Shown here one piece after another: positions 27,636 to 37,167 of a DNA stretch of 64,000 bases. The first letter of the stretch is position 1. The number at the start of each line of letters is the position of its first letter. This DNA comes from Marchantia polymorpha subsp. ruderalis (taxonomy: Eukaryota > Streptophyta > Marchantiopsida > Marchantiales > Marchantiaceae). The notes beneath the pieces are model-generated. The model was not told the origin of the DNA, did not search any database, and saw only the letters and a list, made by a program, of their open reading frames with translations. The stretch spans positions 18,372,001 to 18,436,000 of the forward strand of contig AP031357.1 in NCBI GenBank assembly GCA_037833965.1. The letters are read 5' to 3'. The position numbers were made by a program, and so were the translations under genes.

Positions 27636-27842
27636 TTCATTCAGAAATGAAACTGGTATCAAGTCATGTCCAAAGGTGTCCCTCTCGTTGTTGTCTGTGG
27701 TCAACTCATCTGCATCTGGATGTCTGACTTGTCTGTCCTGTATGTCCAATTCCAATTTACCAGAAGTTTTTCCCAACGATGCCCGAAGCCCTTCAGTTCC
27801 AGCTCACAGCTGTCAAATGCTTGCTCAATGCTGGATCAATGT
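27636..27842 (-). pseudogene. Exon-like island, unknown gene fragment
   Basis: On the minus strand a frame open for about 67 codons ends at a TGA near 27607. It has a hydrophilic, acidic, protein-like composition (for example PDADELTTDNNERDTF). The frame has no start codon; a TGA closes it at the 5' end, so it could only be an internal exon or a decayed remnant. The overlapping 150-codon plus frame (27565-28017) is serine-rich, as expected for antisense of an acidic coding region. I do not recognise the family. Confidence 0.25.
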
Positions 27843-28017
27843 CAATGTAAGAAGCAAGCTAGATGTTGCCGCACTCCCAGCCGATCTCATGCTTAGTAAG
27901 TCCATGAAGTTTTTCTCATATGAACTAGCGACACTGGGGGAACACCTTGGAGGTCATGAAACGAAGACAAAGACAATAATTAGAACGGTTTATAATATAA
28001 GACAATTGAATCAATAA

Positions 28018-29490
28018 GTAACTCAAGACAATTACAAGAGTTCTTACTCTAAAGGTAGCATCATACAGTTTTACGATCTGATATTTTCCATCAGATACAT
28101 AACTCATCCATCACCTTCTGGGATTAATGGACTGTGCTGTAAATACAAAACTTTGCAGCAAGACAGGAAAACAAAACTTTGCAGGAATGGACATGTCAAT
28201 TGCCATTGTCATGTGCTATTTCTTGCAGCTTGTTCACCCTATGAGTGTACATCATAGCATGCAATTGTACATACAAAGGTTAGGAAATCCGAAAGTGATA
28301 TGGAGAGGAGAGGGCTATCCTCCATGTTTACGGATTGAGTAGATCAAATCAACTTAGGTAAGGCTGTTAGTATCCTGAATCTGCAGGACCTTGTCCGCAT
28401 GTAGAAATTCCGAGTTCTTTACAATGATATCTAAATCATTGAACCTCAACTCTACCTTATCATTGATTTTTCTTTTCTATAATCTCTCTAGAAGGTGAGA
28501 TGCTTTGAATCCACTCTCACTCCGTTGCTCAAAGGAGCATTGAGTCTAATCTTCTTGTCGGTAGGACCTGTGTCCACAATTCTCGAGCTATTGTTAGCAG
28601 TTCCGACTGCAACGTATTGAATCATACATATAAAAGGATGTAGCAAATTGGTTCATGTGATTCCGATGTTGTAAAAAAACATTTTTCCTATCAAGATTCT
28701 GACATTAGAAACTACATTGACTATTTTCAGCAATCAATAGTCCAAATTTTGTGTGAAGGTTCTTTAGCGCTATGATTCCGGCACGCAGTAAGGGAAAAGA
28801 GAGCAGTCATTACGGATTCTCTTAGAGTCCAAGAAATGTCGATTGTGTATAAAGTTCCTTGACTATTGGAATCTCTTCTTCCTACTATCTTTACTCCTAG
28901 AGCATATCGTCTTTCAAAGCTTCTTTTAAGATTGGTTGTATCTAAGGAGTTGAGAACATGCCAAGTGATTTGCATCATCCATGTCAATTTCTTCCAAACA
29001 ATCCTTCATGCTTGTGAGCCTAAACTCCCCACCCTTCAGCGTTTATAGTCTAGGTGGGGGTTCGAGCTCCCATAATCTAACTTCTCTGATCTCGACCATG
29101 TGGTCAAAGTGTATTCAAGACAATGAGATCATAAACATTTGCTCTTTCACAGACAAATTATCTAAAACTGAAAATAATAACTTGCTGTCTGCTATCTCCA
29201 CAAGAGCAGCAGACAAGCTCTTTGTTACATAAAGATCTAACCCAACTCTAGGTGACTTTCTCAATACCACAGCCGCTGTGGTCTATCCTAGCTCCGAGTT
29301 CCACTCCCAATTCCTACTCAGATTTCAGTGTCGATTTCTCAGCTTCCACCTTCAGACCCCACCAGGTGCCTCTCTCAGATTCAACTCTCCCTTTTCAGTT
29401 TCAAATTCAGATCCCGACTGTCAGATTTCAGTCTCAGATTTCGCTTCACTCTCAACTACCATTCTCAGGTCTTCCACTCTGATCTCAGCT
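28018..29490. other. Intergenic, no supported gene
   Basis: Moderately AT-rich sequence. The minus frame at 28727-28987 and the plus frames at 28866-29232 show no recognised content. From about 29240 a C/T-rich composition leads into the minisatellite. A tRNA-like GGTTCGA box near 29058 lacks a full tRNA around it. Confidence 0.5.
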
Positions 29491-29908
29491 CCCACTCACA
29501 GATTACACTTCAACCTCAGATCCCACTCACGGATTACACTTCAATCTAAGATCCCACTCACGGATTACTCTTCAATCTCAGATCCCACTCACGGATTACA
29601 CTTCAATCTCAGATTCCACTCACGGATTACTCTTCAATCTCAGATACCACTCACGGATTACACTTCAATCTCAGATCCCACTCACGGATTACTCTTCAAT
29701 CTCAGATCCCACTCACGGATTACTCTCAGATACAACTCACGGATTACTCTTCAATCTCAGATCCCACTCACGGATTACTCTCAGATACAACTCACGGATT
29801 ACACTTCAATCTCAGATCCCACTCACGGATTACTCTTCAATCTCAGATCCCACTCACGGATTACTCTTCAATCTCAGATCCCACTCACGGATTACTCTAA
29901 GATACAAC
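29491..29908 (+). repeat. 31-bp minisatellite, about 14 units
   Basis: A tandem array with core CACTCACGGATTAC followed by (A/T)CTTCAATCTCAGATCC. Most units are 31 bp; three lack the CTTCAAT segment and are about 25 bp. Because 31 is not a multiple of 3, the reading frame rotates through the unit. The whole array nevertheless lacks stop codons in the frame of the 322-codon open frame 29278-30246, whose translation is simply this repeat. I therefore treat that frame as a by-product of the array. Units alternate TACACTT and TACTCTT versions, which suggests partly two-unit (62-bp) duplication steps. Confidence 0.95.
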
Positions 29909-30356
29909 TCTCCACCCACGAGAGGTTGCTTCCTCCTACTTCGAACTCTCCACACTCCCCTCCTAATCCTCACTTCCCTGCGAAAATCACTCACATCCAC
30001 ACTCTATTCCAGCGACCAATCCCACCAGCGTCTCCACACCATGGCACACCACACAATCCCAACTCGCAGCCGAATAATCCTCTCCAACGTCCAAGGGCCG
30101 AGTCACCCACAGCCCGCGTGAATGCCGTCCCCGCGATGATGGGCAACGGCCTGGCTCCCATGTGCAACTTCATGCCCCGCCGTCCAATTTCCACGCCTGA
30201 CTTCACGCCGCCGCCACTACCACACCTGTATAGTCTTTATTTATGACCACGTCAACATCCACCGTCCGAAATCTTCTTCCGCGCACCGTCGAAGGCATCC
30301 CCCGTCGAAGACACTCTTCCGCACCTTTGCCTATCTATAATAGTCACCCCGACGCC
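29909..30356. other. C-rich flank between minisatellite and repeat block
   Basis: C-rich, G-poor sequence that carries the tail of the long open frame ending at 30246. The translated tail is rich in Pro, His and Ser and has no recognised domain. It turns into the GC-rich repeat block at about 30280. Confidence 0.4.
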
Positions 30357-31260
30357 CATAACTTACAGATCACTGCTTCGTTTGGAACGTTCTTAGGCTC
30401 GTTGGAACGGGTGCGTTGAGTTCTTTCCAACGAGCCCCTAAGCAAGTCAAACCGTTAAGAATTGAAAAATTTATGACGGTTTTACTCTTCCGCCGAAGGC
30501 GTTTGCTTATGCGCAGGCGTCCGTCTACTCGCAGGCGTCCGCGTCCTACACGCAGACGTCCGCCTACTCGCAGGCCGCCTTGGGCCGAAAGCCCCTCTAA
30601 CTGTTAACGCCGAAAGCCTCTCGCCTAACCATGACAGCCGCTTTTGACGCTCATAACTCAGTGATGACGGATCCGTTTCAAAAGATCTTGATCTCGTTGG
30701 AACCAGCGCGTCGAGTTCTTTTCAACAAGACCCGAATCAAGTCAAACCGCTAAGAATTGAAAAAGATATGTCGGTTTTACTGCTTCGCCGAAGGCGTTCG
30801 TCCGCGCATAGGACAAAAGTCGAACTCCCTTCCACGTAAGCGGAATCCCCTGCGGAGTCGCACTCCTTCCGCCGAAGTCAAACGTCTACGTATCTTCCGA
30901 TAGTCATAACTCCCTAAGTCCTCATCCGTTCCAAGCGTTCGTGGGCTCGTTAGAACGAGCGTATCGAGCCCTTTTCAACGAAACCCTAACCAACGCAAAC
31001 CGTTAAAAATTGAAAACGTTATCACGGTTTTACCCTTCCGCCGAAGGCGTTTGCCTATTCGCAGGCCGCCTACGCGCAACCCGCCTAAGGCACTCCATAT
31101 CAGAAACTTCCGCCGCTCCTAACTCGGTGATGCCTTATCCGTTTCAAGAGTTCTTGGTCTTGTTGGAACGAGCGTCGCGAGCTCTTTCCAACAAGACCCT
31201 AACTGAATCAAGGCGTCACACATTGAAAACGTTATGAGAGTTTCACTTCTTCGCCGAAGA
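30357..31260 (+). repeat. Four diverged direct copies of a hairpin-containing repeat
   Basis: Four related units, roughly 150-160 bp each, start near 30357, 30652, 30905 and 31113. Each opens with a CATAACTC-like motif. It continues with an inverted pair around GTTGGAA and TTCCAAC separated by 17 bases, an AAACCGTTAA-like tract, a (T)ATGACGGTTTTAC-like tract, and a closing word such as CGCCGAAGGCG. In copy 1 the stem is 30396-30407 with 30425-30436. In copy 4 it is 31156-31168 with 31186-31198. Spacer sequence between copies varies. I do not know the family. Their nearness to the ORF at 32.8 kb and shared palindromic words suggest they belong to the same mobile-element-like block. Confidence 0.75.
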
Positions 31261-31701
31261 CCTTGCCCCGAAGGCCTCCTTCCGCACCTCTTGCCCCCTA
31301 ACCATCACACCAACTCCTAATCTTGCCAAAACTTTCAGAAAACCCCAAGCATAATTTTGCAAGAGCTTAAATCCAAACTTTTAACTCTCATAAAGGTAAA
31401 AAGACATGTGAGCACAGTTTTGTGCTCACAATGATTCACCCTGTCTACAAATGAATACCAACTGCAATTTGAAGGGAAAAAAGCCTTATTGCAGCACATG
31501 CTCTAGAAGATAATGATCTGCTGTGGTAACACACTTTTTGTTTTTTTTGCAGAATTTAAACAATTTTAGAAAACAAGTACCGAAGCCGTGTCTGTAGTTA
31601 GGAAATGGTACGTTAAATAGAGTGGATTGAGGAGATCGTCACGAGGTCACGAAGAAGCACGAAGTCGGACGTACCAGCGCCAAATGCCTTCGGCGCCTTC
31701 G

Positions 31702-31796
31702 GCAAGATCTCCTTTGCTGAGGTGTCTCTACTCACGCGCTTCCAGCGTTTAGCGAAGGTACGCTTCCGGTACAGACACCTCCGGAGGAGATCTTGC
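31702..31796. repeat. Two-segment inverted repeat (stem-loop)
   Basis: GCAAGATCTCC (31702-31712) pairs with 31786-31796 and GAGGTGTCT (31719-31727) pairs with 31773-31781. A small unpaired bulge lies between them and the loop is 45 bases. The whole folds as one long interrupted hairpin within the GC-rich repeat block. Confidence 0.75.
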
Positions 31797-31845
31797 TGAA
31801 GACGTCAGAGGCCGGCAAGGACCTCTGAAGGCTTCGGACCATGAG

Positions 31846-32010
31846 TGCGCCTTCGGCGATGCGCCGCTAGCGCGGGAGGAAAACCTTCATAACAATCAGG
31901 ATTCACGGTAGTTCCAGTTGGTTGAGGTTGCATTGGAAAGAGCTCGGGACGTTCTTTCTAACGAGCTCAAGAGCGCCGAAGATGGATCAGGGACGAAGAA
32001 GTTATGAGCG
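31846..32010 (-). repeat. Fifth copy of the repeat, inverted
   Basis: Read on the minus strand this region has the same order of landmarks as the four direct copies: GACGCTCATAACT, then the CTCGTTAGAA and CTTTCCAA pair, then a TTATGAAGGTTTTCC tract and a CGCCGAAGGCG word. It is more diverged than the direct copies. Its opposite orientation means the block 30357-32010 is flanked by inverted versions of one unit. Confidence 0.6.
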
Positions 32011-32792
32011 TCGGAAAACTCGCATCCGGACATGCGCTGTTCGCGCTAGGGTTCACCGTCGGAACGGACTTCCGTACGCCTTCGGCGATGCGCCTTCGGC
32101 GGAACCACGCGCTCATGGGAGGAGATCAACTCAGAGGCGGAAGCGCCTTTGGCGGCTTCGCAACGGAAGAGAAGCGCCGGCCGGATGTACGCCTCCGACG
32201 TGGCGCGAATAGGCGGGTGCGCTTGCATGATTTGCGCCGGCGGGATATGCGCCGTCGGCGATAGGCGGGGCAGAACGGACAAAACAAGTAGTACAAATAC
32301 GCGCCGGCGTAATTCACGCCAACTTGATGTGCGCCTCCAGCGAGGCGCCGACGGAGAAGGAATACGCCAGCGGCGATACGCCTCCGGCGATGGTCAGGTT
32401 AGGAAAAGACAACATAGTCGAAGCATACGCTCCACTGCGGCGAACTCGAGTCCGGAAGACGGCGCCGAACTCGAGTCCGGAAGAGAATGGCGGCGGGAGA
32501 ATTCAACGTTCACGCATGCGAATGCGCGCAGTGCGGAGACGTGAATTCGAGCATGCGAGGGAGAACCATTAGGCCGTATAGCCGGCTGCGTAATCAAGTT
32601 CGATTGTAACCAGTGAGAACGTTGGGCGATCTTGAATTCGGAGAAGAAAAGACTGCTCTTTTGTCTCATTCTCTCATTCTTGATTGTGAGTTTTCCAGCT
32701 TCCAAGATTACGCGTAAGGGCGGAGAGACCTTGCAGAGAGTTTACGAGCAGCGAAGTTGAGCGCGCAAGAGAAGAGAGAGCGATTTCGGTAA
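32011..32792. other. GC-rich leader of the mobile-element-like ORF
   Basis: GC-rich DNA studded with the palindromic word CGCCTTCGGCG and close variants. Several overlapping frames on both strands are open because of composition, with Arg/Gly-rich translations that look non-coding. A pyrimidine-poor stretch near 32640-32790 could be a promoter or leader for the ORF that follows. No reverse transcriptase, integrase or transposase sequence is present here. Confidence 0.45.
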
Positions 32793-34925
32793 ATGTTTGA
32801 GCGGCCGACGCGCAGCGGCGATTGTGAGAGAGCAAGCGGAAGGGAGAACGTCTATGTGTTTGCAGGAACAGCCAGAAAGATGTCGAAGGTCCCCCAGCTG
32901 CGAGTGTCTCCACTCAGAGTGCCGCAGATCGGTCTGCGCGCATTCCAAGATGTGTTAACGAGGCTGAAGCTTGATTTCCTCCTGTGGGGATGGAACTGGA
33001 CATGTCCGGAGATGGTGCGCGAGTATTTGCAGGAGAAACACAAACCCTCGCGCGGATTCCGCCCACATCCCGAGAGGTGGGACATTAGTGACTTGGCGCA
33101 GGTGTTAGGAAGGTGTGCAGGCGAGGAAGGGTTTCTCCTCTTCGAGGCCGAGAGCATGAAGGTGTCAAAGGAGGAAGAAATCTCCTACAATGATCTCTTC
33201 AAAGTTGCCAGGCATCCCAAGAACGGTTTCCGGACACGGGATTACAAAGATCGATTGCGGAGAAATGTCGCGACTGCATTGCTTCAGATATTGCAGCCGA
33301 CCAAGACCGCCTACATGCATGGTTGGCAAGTGGGATTTGTGGAGCTAGTGTTGTCAGGAGCTCCGGTTCATTGGGCACGGCACCTGTGGAAGCTGACGCG
33401 CCAACATGCGCAAGAAGAGAGAGGAGGGACCCTCAATCATCTTTCGCCTTACCTGATTGTGTTTTATCGAGCGATGGGATGTTTGACAACTTCGGAGCGG
33501 ACACGGTTTCCGCTGCTGACCCGGAGTTATCCAGGTGGATACTCGCGGGAGGCCGAAGTGGACACGGATCTGGACGAAGCAACTGCCAGTCCAGCTCCGG
33601 CTCCGGCTCCAGCAAGAGCAGCAGAAGAACGTCGAAGTGAGCGCGCTCCGCGAAAGCGGAAATGGGATGAGAGACCTGAGTACAGGCAGCCGGAAGCTCC
33701 CGCTGCGCCGACTCGGAGTCGGCCAACCAACGAGCCTCACAGCCGGCCGAAACAGAGGGCACGCAAAGTGCCAACTAGCACTGAGGAGACCGGGCATACT
33801 CCAGTCCGGCGGAGTATCCTGCCCACGCAGGAAGAGATAATCGCGCAGATTCTGGGGAAGTCGGCGAACGCCTCTGCGCAGAAGGCACCGATGCCTCCAG
33901 AAGCAGACAGGCGGACTGACAGTCGGCCGACTGCGAGTCGGGCGACTGAAGGTCGGCCAACTGAAGTACGGCCAACTGAGCAGCACGTTGAACCGGATAG
34001 CAGGCCGGAAGCAGAAGGGAGTTTGGCTGACGAGCCAACAACCCTCAGAGGGTCGTCTTCGGCAGAAGGCGCTTCTGGGAAAACGCCGCCAGCAAGCAGG
34101 CCAAGTGGAGTGAAGACGCGCAGGGTAGATCCGACTGCCAGTCGGACAACTGCTAGTCGGCCGACTGCGAGTCGGTCAACTGAGAGTCGGCCAGATTCGC
34201 CGACTGCGAGATGGACAGAGCCGGCGACCATTGTGCGGGCGCCTTCGGCGGACACACCTCCGGCGAAGACACCTTCCGCGCAGATCGCGCCGGAAGAGCA
34301 GGCAGCAGAAGAGGGCGGTGCAAAGGTGACGAAAGTCACTGCGGCGCCGACCCCTTCGAGAACCGAAGATCAAGCCGGAACAGGGGCTCAGGCAGTGGGA
34401 TCCCCCACTGCCTTGGATATTTTAGCAGGGAGTGGAGCGGCAGTCGCGGCGGAAGCTGCCGCGCGCCACAGTTCCAGGGAGTCGCCAAGAGATTCGGTGG
34501 CGACTAAAATCCTCAAAACAGAGGATGAGACGAGTTCGGAAGAGCAAGAAGCGGACTCTGTGCAGAAGACGCCAACAGGGGTATTGTGCGAGCAGATAGT
34601 TCCACTCCTGCGATATTTGGATCGCAAGACATCCAAGTACTCGGGTTCCCAGGTACCGCAGTCTTATGTGGAGATTGTCAAGCGCAGGACGAGGAGCAAG
34701 GTGGCCACTTGGGCCTCTAGGTGCCAAACATTGCAGGATAGGTATACTGCCCTCCGACAGCACCTGGCGATCACGCAGAGGCTACACCAAACCCTGCAAC
34801 AACAGAGGGAGGATGCGGCGACGAAAGCCCAGGCGGATGCCGAGCTAATACGGGCAAAGATCGAGTCGGAATTGAAGGAAGAGCGGAGACAAAACCGCAT
34901 CTTAACAGAGGAGCTTGCGCGCTAG
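32793..34925 (+). CDS. Mobile-element-like protein of unknown function
   Basis: A 710-codon frame. The likely start is the second Met at base 32880 (MSKVPQLRV...), because the preceding 29 codons look like leader and a TTTGCAG sequence there could be a splice acceptor. About residues 30-250 form a compact, Trp-rich domain (LLWGWNWTCPEMVREYL, AYMHGWQVGFVELVLSGAPV, GGTLNHLSPYLIVFYRAMG). About 255-590 is low complexity, rich in Pro, Ala, Ser, Thr and Arg, with a nuclear-localisation-like RAPRKRKW and many TASRP- and TESRP-like repeats. About 600-710 is a predicted coiled coil. From memory this layout matches a multicopy family of hypothetical proteins in Marchantia annotations; that is unverified. 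No zinc knuckle, protease, polymerase or integrase motif is visible, so a complete retrotransposon polyprotein is excluded. It ends at a TAG inside the coiled coil (next entry). Confidence 0.65.
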   Translation: MFERPTRSGDCERASGRENVYVFAGTARKMSKVPQLRVSPLRVPQIGLRAFQDVLTRLKLDFLLWGWNWTCPEMVREYLQEKHKPSRGFRPHPERWDISDLAQVLGRCAGEEGFLLFEAESMKVSKEEEISYNDLFKVARHPKNGFRTRDYKDRLRRNVATALLQILQPTKTAYMHGWQVGFVELVLSGAPVHWARHLWKLTRQHAQEERGGTLNHLSPYLIVFYRAMGCLTTSERTRFPLLTRSYPGGYSREAEVDTDLDEATASPAPAPAPARAAEERRSERAPRKRKWDERPEYRQPEAPAAPTRSRPTNEPHSRPKQRARKVPTSTEETGHTPVRRSILPTQEEIIAQILGKSANASAQKAPMPPEADRRTDSRPTASRATEGRPTEVRPTEQHVEPDSRPEAEGSLADEPTTLRGSSSAEGASGKTPPASRPSGVKTRRVDPTASRTTASRPTASRSTESRPDSPTARWTEPATIVRAPSADTPPAKTPSAQIAPEEQAAEEGGAKVTKVTAAPTPSRTEDQAGTGAQAVGSPTALDILAGSGAAVAAEAAARHSSRESPRDSVATKILKTEDETSSEEQEADSVQKTPTGVLCEQIVPLLRYLDRKTSKYSGSQVPQSYVEIVKRRTRSKVATWASRCQTLQDRYTALRQHLAITQRLHQTLQQQREDAATKAQADAELIRAKIESELKEERRQNRILTEELAR

Positions 34926-35441
34926 AAGCGCGCATTAGAAGAAAGTCAAAGTACACGCAAGGAGGATGAGGAGTTGTTGCGCAACTTGCAATCCGAGTGC
35001 GCGGATTTGAGGGCGCAGCGCGCAGATGCGGAAATGCAGCTAGCAGAGGTGGAAGGCAGCTGCCGGACGCGAGAAGAGTTGGCGACGCGGGTGACTCACT
35101 GTCTAAAAGGATACGCCCATTGGGAGGTGGCAGCTCAAGAGAAGATCACACTTAGGGAGTTCGAGCTTCGGGCGGCGGCATTGACGGAGGGTGACAGTCG
35201 GAGTCGGCGGCGAGTAGGGCGGAAATTAGAAGCTTTCTTGTCGGGTGCGCGCGACACTATGGCGCACTTACAGTCGGAAGTGACTGCAGCCCTTCGGCGA
35301 CTGGGGTTGCGTAGCCGGTCGGAAGATTGGCAGGGTAGAGATAGAGAGCGAGGCAGTCCGGCGCGCAAGAGGCGCATCACCGGATCTGCAGAGTGCAGTA
35401 GCGTAGTTTGGTTTTGTGCAGGTGTTTCGAGTAGCAGATAG
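34926..35441 (+). pseudogene. In-frame continuation of the ORF after an internal TAG
   Basis: After the TAG at 34923-34925 the same reading frame stays open for 171 codons to a stop at 35439. The heptad-rich, charged coiled-coil character continues directly across the stop (EELAR before; KRALEESQS after). It ends in a basic tail (ERGSPARKRRI). This shows the protein was once about 880 residues. The TAG is most simply a nonsense mutation. Readthrough or a short intron removing it are alternatives I cannot exclude. Confidence 0.7.
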
Positions 35442-36136
35442 GGTAGCGCAGTGTTAGTTAGGACCTTAGAGGGTATAAAGTAGATCAAGGCGTTTTGCCT
35501 TGGGACTCTTCCAGTTTCGGAAGTGCAGATCAGGAACTCACTTTCTTGGCGTGTTTGTGCATTTGGTCCTGGCACCACGTAGAGAAGCTGCAGCATAGCG
35601 AAGTTACCGTATGTTGTAGCTGAAGGCCTTCGGCTGAATGTTCAGAGCTAGTACACCGGTTAGAGACTTGAGTAGTGCGGATCTGCACCTGCGGGTGATT
35701 TCTGATGCTCAGAGCCGGTTGCGAGTTAGAGACTTGAACAGTTCCCCCTTACTCCTGACATATCCTGATTGTACTCCTACGGGAAGTTTCCCCTGAATGC
35801 CAAAGTGAAGTTTTGTTACTTCGTGTAAACCTTGGTTTGCAATTCAGGTTGTGTGTGTGTGTTATTGGATTGTATCTCAGTTAAGTTCTCAGTCGGGCCT
35901 GTACTCTCTGCGCTTGGTGTGAGTCGAGGGTGACGTCCACTGCGTATGAGGGACTTCGTTCCGAAGTGGGAAGTCCAGTCCGGATTCCCTATGCTAGTTC
36001 CTGGCGGAAGGGCTGTAATAGCCGGAGTGGGAGTCACTACCTGCAGAGTCTCTGAGTGAACTTTTGAGATACTTTCCCCCTGAAATCCTAAGCGGGGGTC
36101 CTGACCGACCTCCGAGTTGTGCTGTTCCAGTTTCAG

Positions 36137-36161
36137 GTGTGTGTGTGTGTGTGTGTGTGTT
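36137..36161. repeat. (GT)n microsatellite
   Basis: Uninterrupted GT run of about 12 units in the 3' flank of the mobile-element-like block. A shorter GT run lies at about 35849-35862. Confidence 0.9.
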
Positions 36162-36183
36162 GAGTGACCTACGCTGCACTGTG

Positions 36184-36267
36184 CATCCTCCGAGCATCCT
36201 CCGAGTCGAGCATCCTCCGAGTGACCTCCGAGTCGAGCATCCTCCGAGTGGCCTCCGAGTCGAGCAC
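36184..36267. repeat. Tandem CCTCCGAGT array
   Basis: Seven or so units built from CCTCCGAG followed by TCGAGCAT or TGACC/TGGCC. The higher-order period is about 27 bp. It is a local slippage array with no coding indication. Confidence 0.8.
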
Positions 36268-36608
36268 TGCAGTATTTCTGGGAGTGACAGTCGCCTGAGA
36301 ATTCAAACTCTACAAAAGTCTGTTAAACGTGACACTTTTTACTCTGTGTGTTGCCTCTGTCCCTGTGGGTTCGATCTTTTTACCACCATACTGCAGTTTT
36401 AGCCTTTGGTGGGTTATTACATCTGCCGTTATGCAAAGCACAACCCACGTGGCCACAGCCATCACTTGCCCAAATAATAAAGTTGTAAGAATCAGCTGAG
36501 AATATCACCATGTACAATACGTGCTAGACGATTGAAACAGCGTTATGTGGGAAAGGATCTGAAATTGTTCATAATTGTTGATTAAATTGTTCATATATTT
36601 AGATAGGG

Positions 36609-36974
36609 ATGGACTTCAGTCCTTTTTGGATGGAATCATTGAAACCCGAGTCTCTACTAAAAGTGAAGAGTGTTCACAAGAATGTGGAAGTCATGATGAG
36701 CTTAGTTGGGTGGAGTGTGTATACGAATGCAGAAAAAGATGAAATTCTTTTTCGGTAAGATCCAGAAGACAAGGATCAATGGCTCAAGAATCACCATCAC
36801 CTCCATCACAAAGCTAGTCCAGAGTCTCGTCTTGATGGTATTGACAATGACAACGAAAGCTTTTCTACAAGCTCAAAAAGCGACTTTGCTCTATCAGTTG
36901 GCGAACTCATCACAAAGTTGAAGCAGAAAAGTACTATCAGGTTTGCCACCATCGCTTCTTTCACATGAATCCTT
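36609..36974 (+). pseudogene. Protein-like frame interrupted by one TAA
   Basis: From an ATG at 36609 the frame reads 49 protein-like codons (MDFSPFWMESLKPES...), meets TAA at 36756-36758, and continues open for about 68 further codons (DPEDKDQWLKNHH... then a Ser/Asp-rich tail). The TAA lies within TTCGGTAAGA, a good splice-donor sequence, so exon 1 may simply end there. The balanced composition on both sides favours a broken gene or a two-exon gene with retained coding-like intron. No family recognised. Confidence 0.3.
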
Positions 36975-37167
36975 TCACACTATGCCGAGCTATTCGCAAA
37001 TTTCTCATCTATCATCGTCACTTAACAATTTTAATAGGAACTATCTACAATACCAGCGAAGATAATACCTTAGCGAAGAGTTAAAAGTGGAGAAAATCCG
37101 TGTCTTCCAGAAACTTTATAACCTATTTGAATTTTACGTTTTTGTAAAATATAAATATGAATAATTT

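Larger units (their letters stand above)
35442..36420. other. 3' flank of the mobile-element-like block
   Basis: GC-moderate sequence after the ORF. It includes a GGGTATAAAGTAG at about 35470 that resembles a TATA box, a GAAGGCCTTCGGC palindrome near 35622, GT-rich tracts, and a small tandem array. I could not match it to a second copy upstream, so long terminal repeats are not demonstrated. AT-rich DNA resumes near 36430. Confidence 0.4.

Noticed and set aside
29045..29075. tRNA gene (GGTTCGA-like box)
   Set aside because: Upstream sequence lacks an A box at the right distance and no cloverleaf can be drawn.
29491..29908. CRISPR array
   Set aside because: Repeats are directly tandem without unique spacers and the context is a plant genome.
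29278..30246. 322-codon open frame as a protein gene
   Set aside because: It is produced by the 31-bp minisatellite, with no recognisable domain; kept as a property of the repeat.
31846..32570. Arg/Gly-rich frames on both strands as genes
   Set aside because: Open because of GC-rich palindromic repeats; overlapping in several frames with no protein-like content.
33354..34339. Minus-strand frames of 200 codons or more inside the mobile-element-like ORF
   Set aside because: They mirror the low-complexity plus-strand coding sequence; the plus frame has the folded-domain-like and coiled-coil segments.
30240..36420. Complete LTR retrotransposon
   Set aside because: No reverse transcriptase, integrase, primer-binding site or matching terminal repeats could be found by eye.
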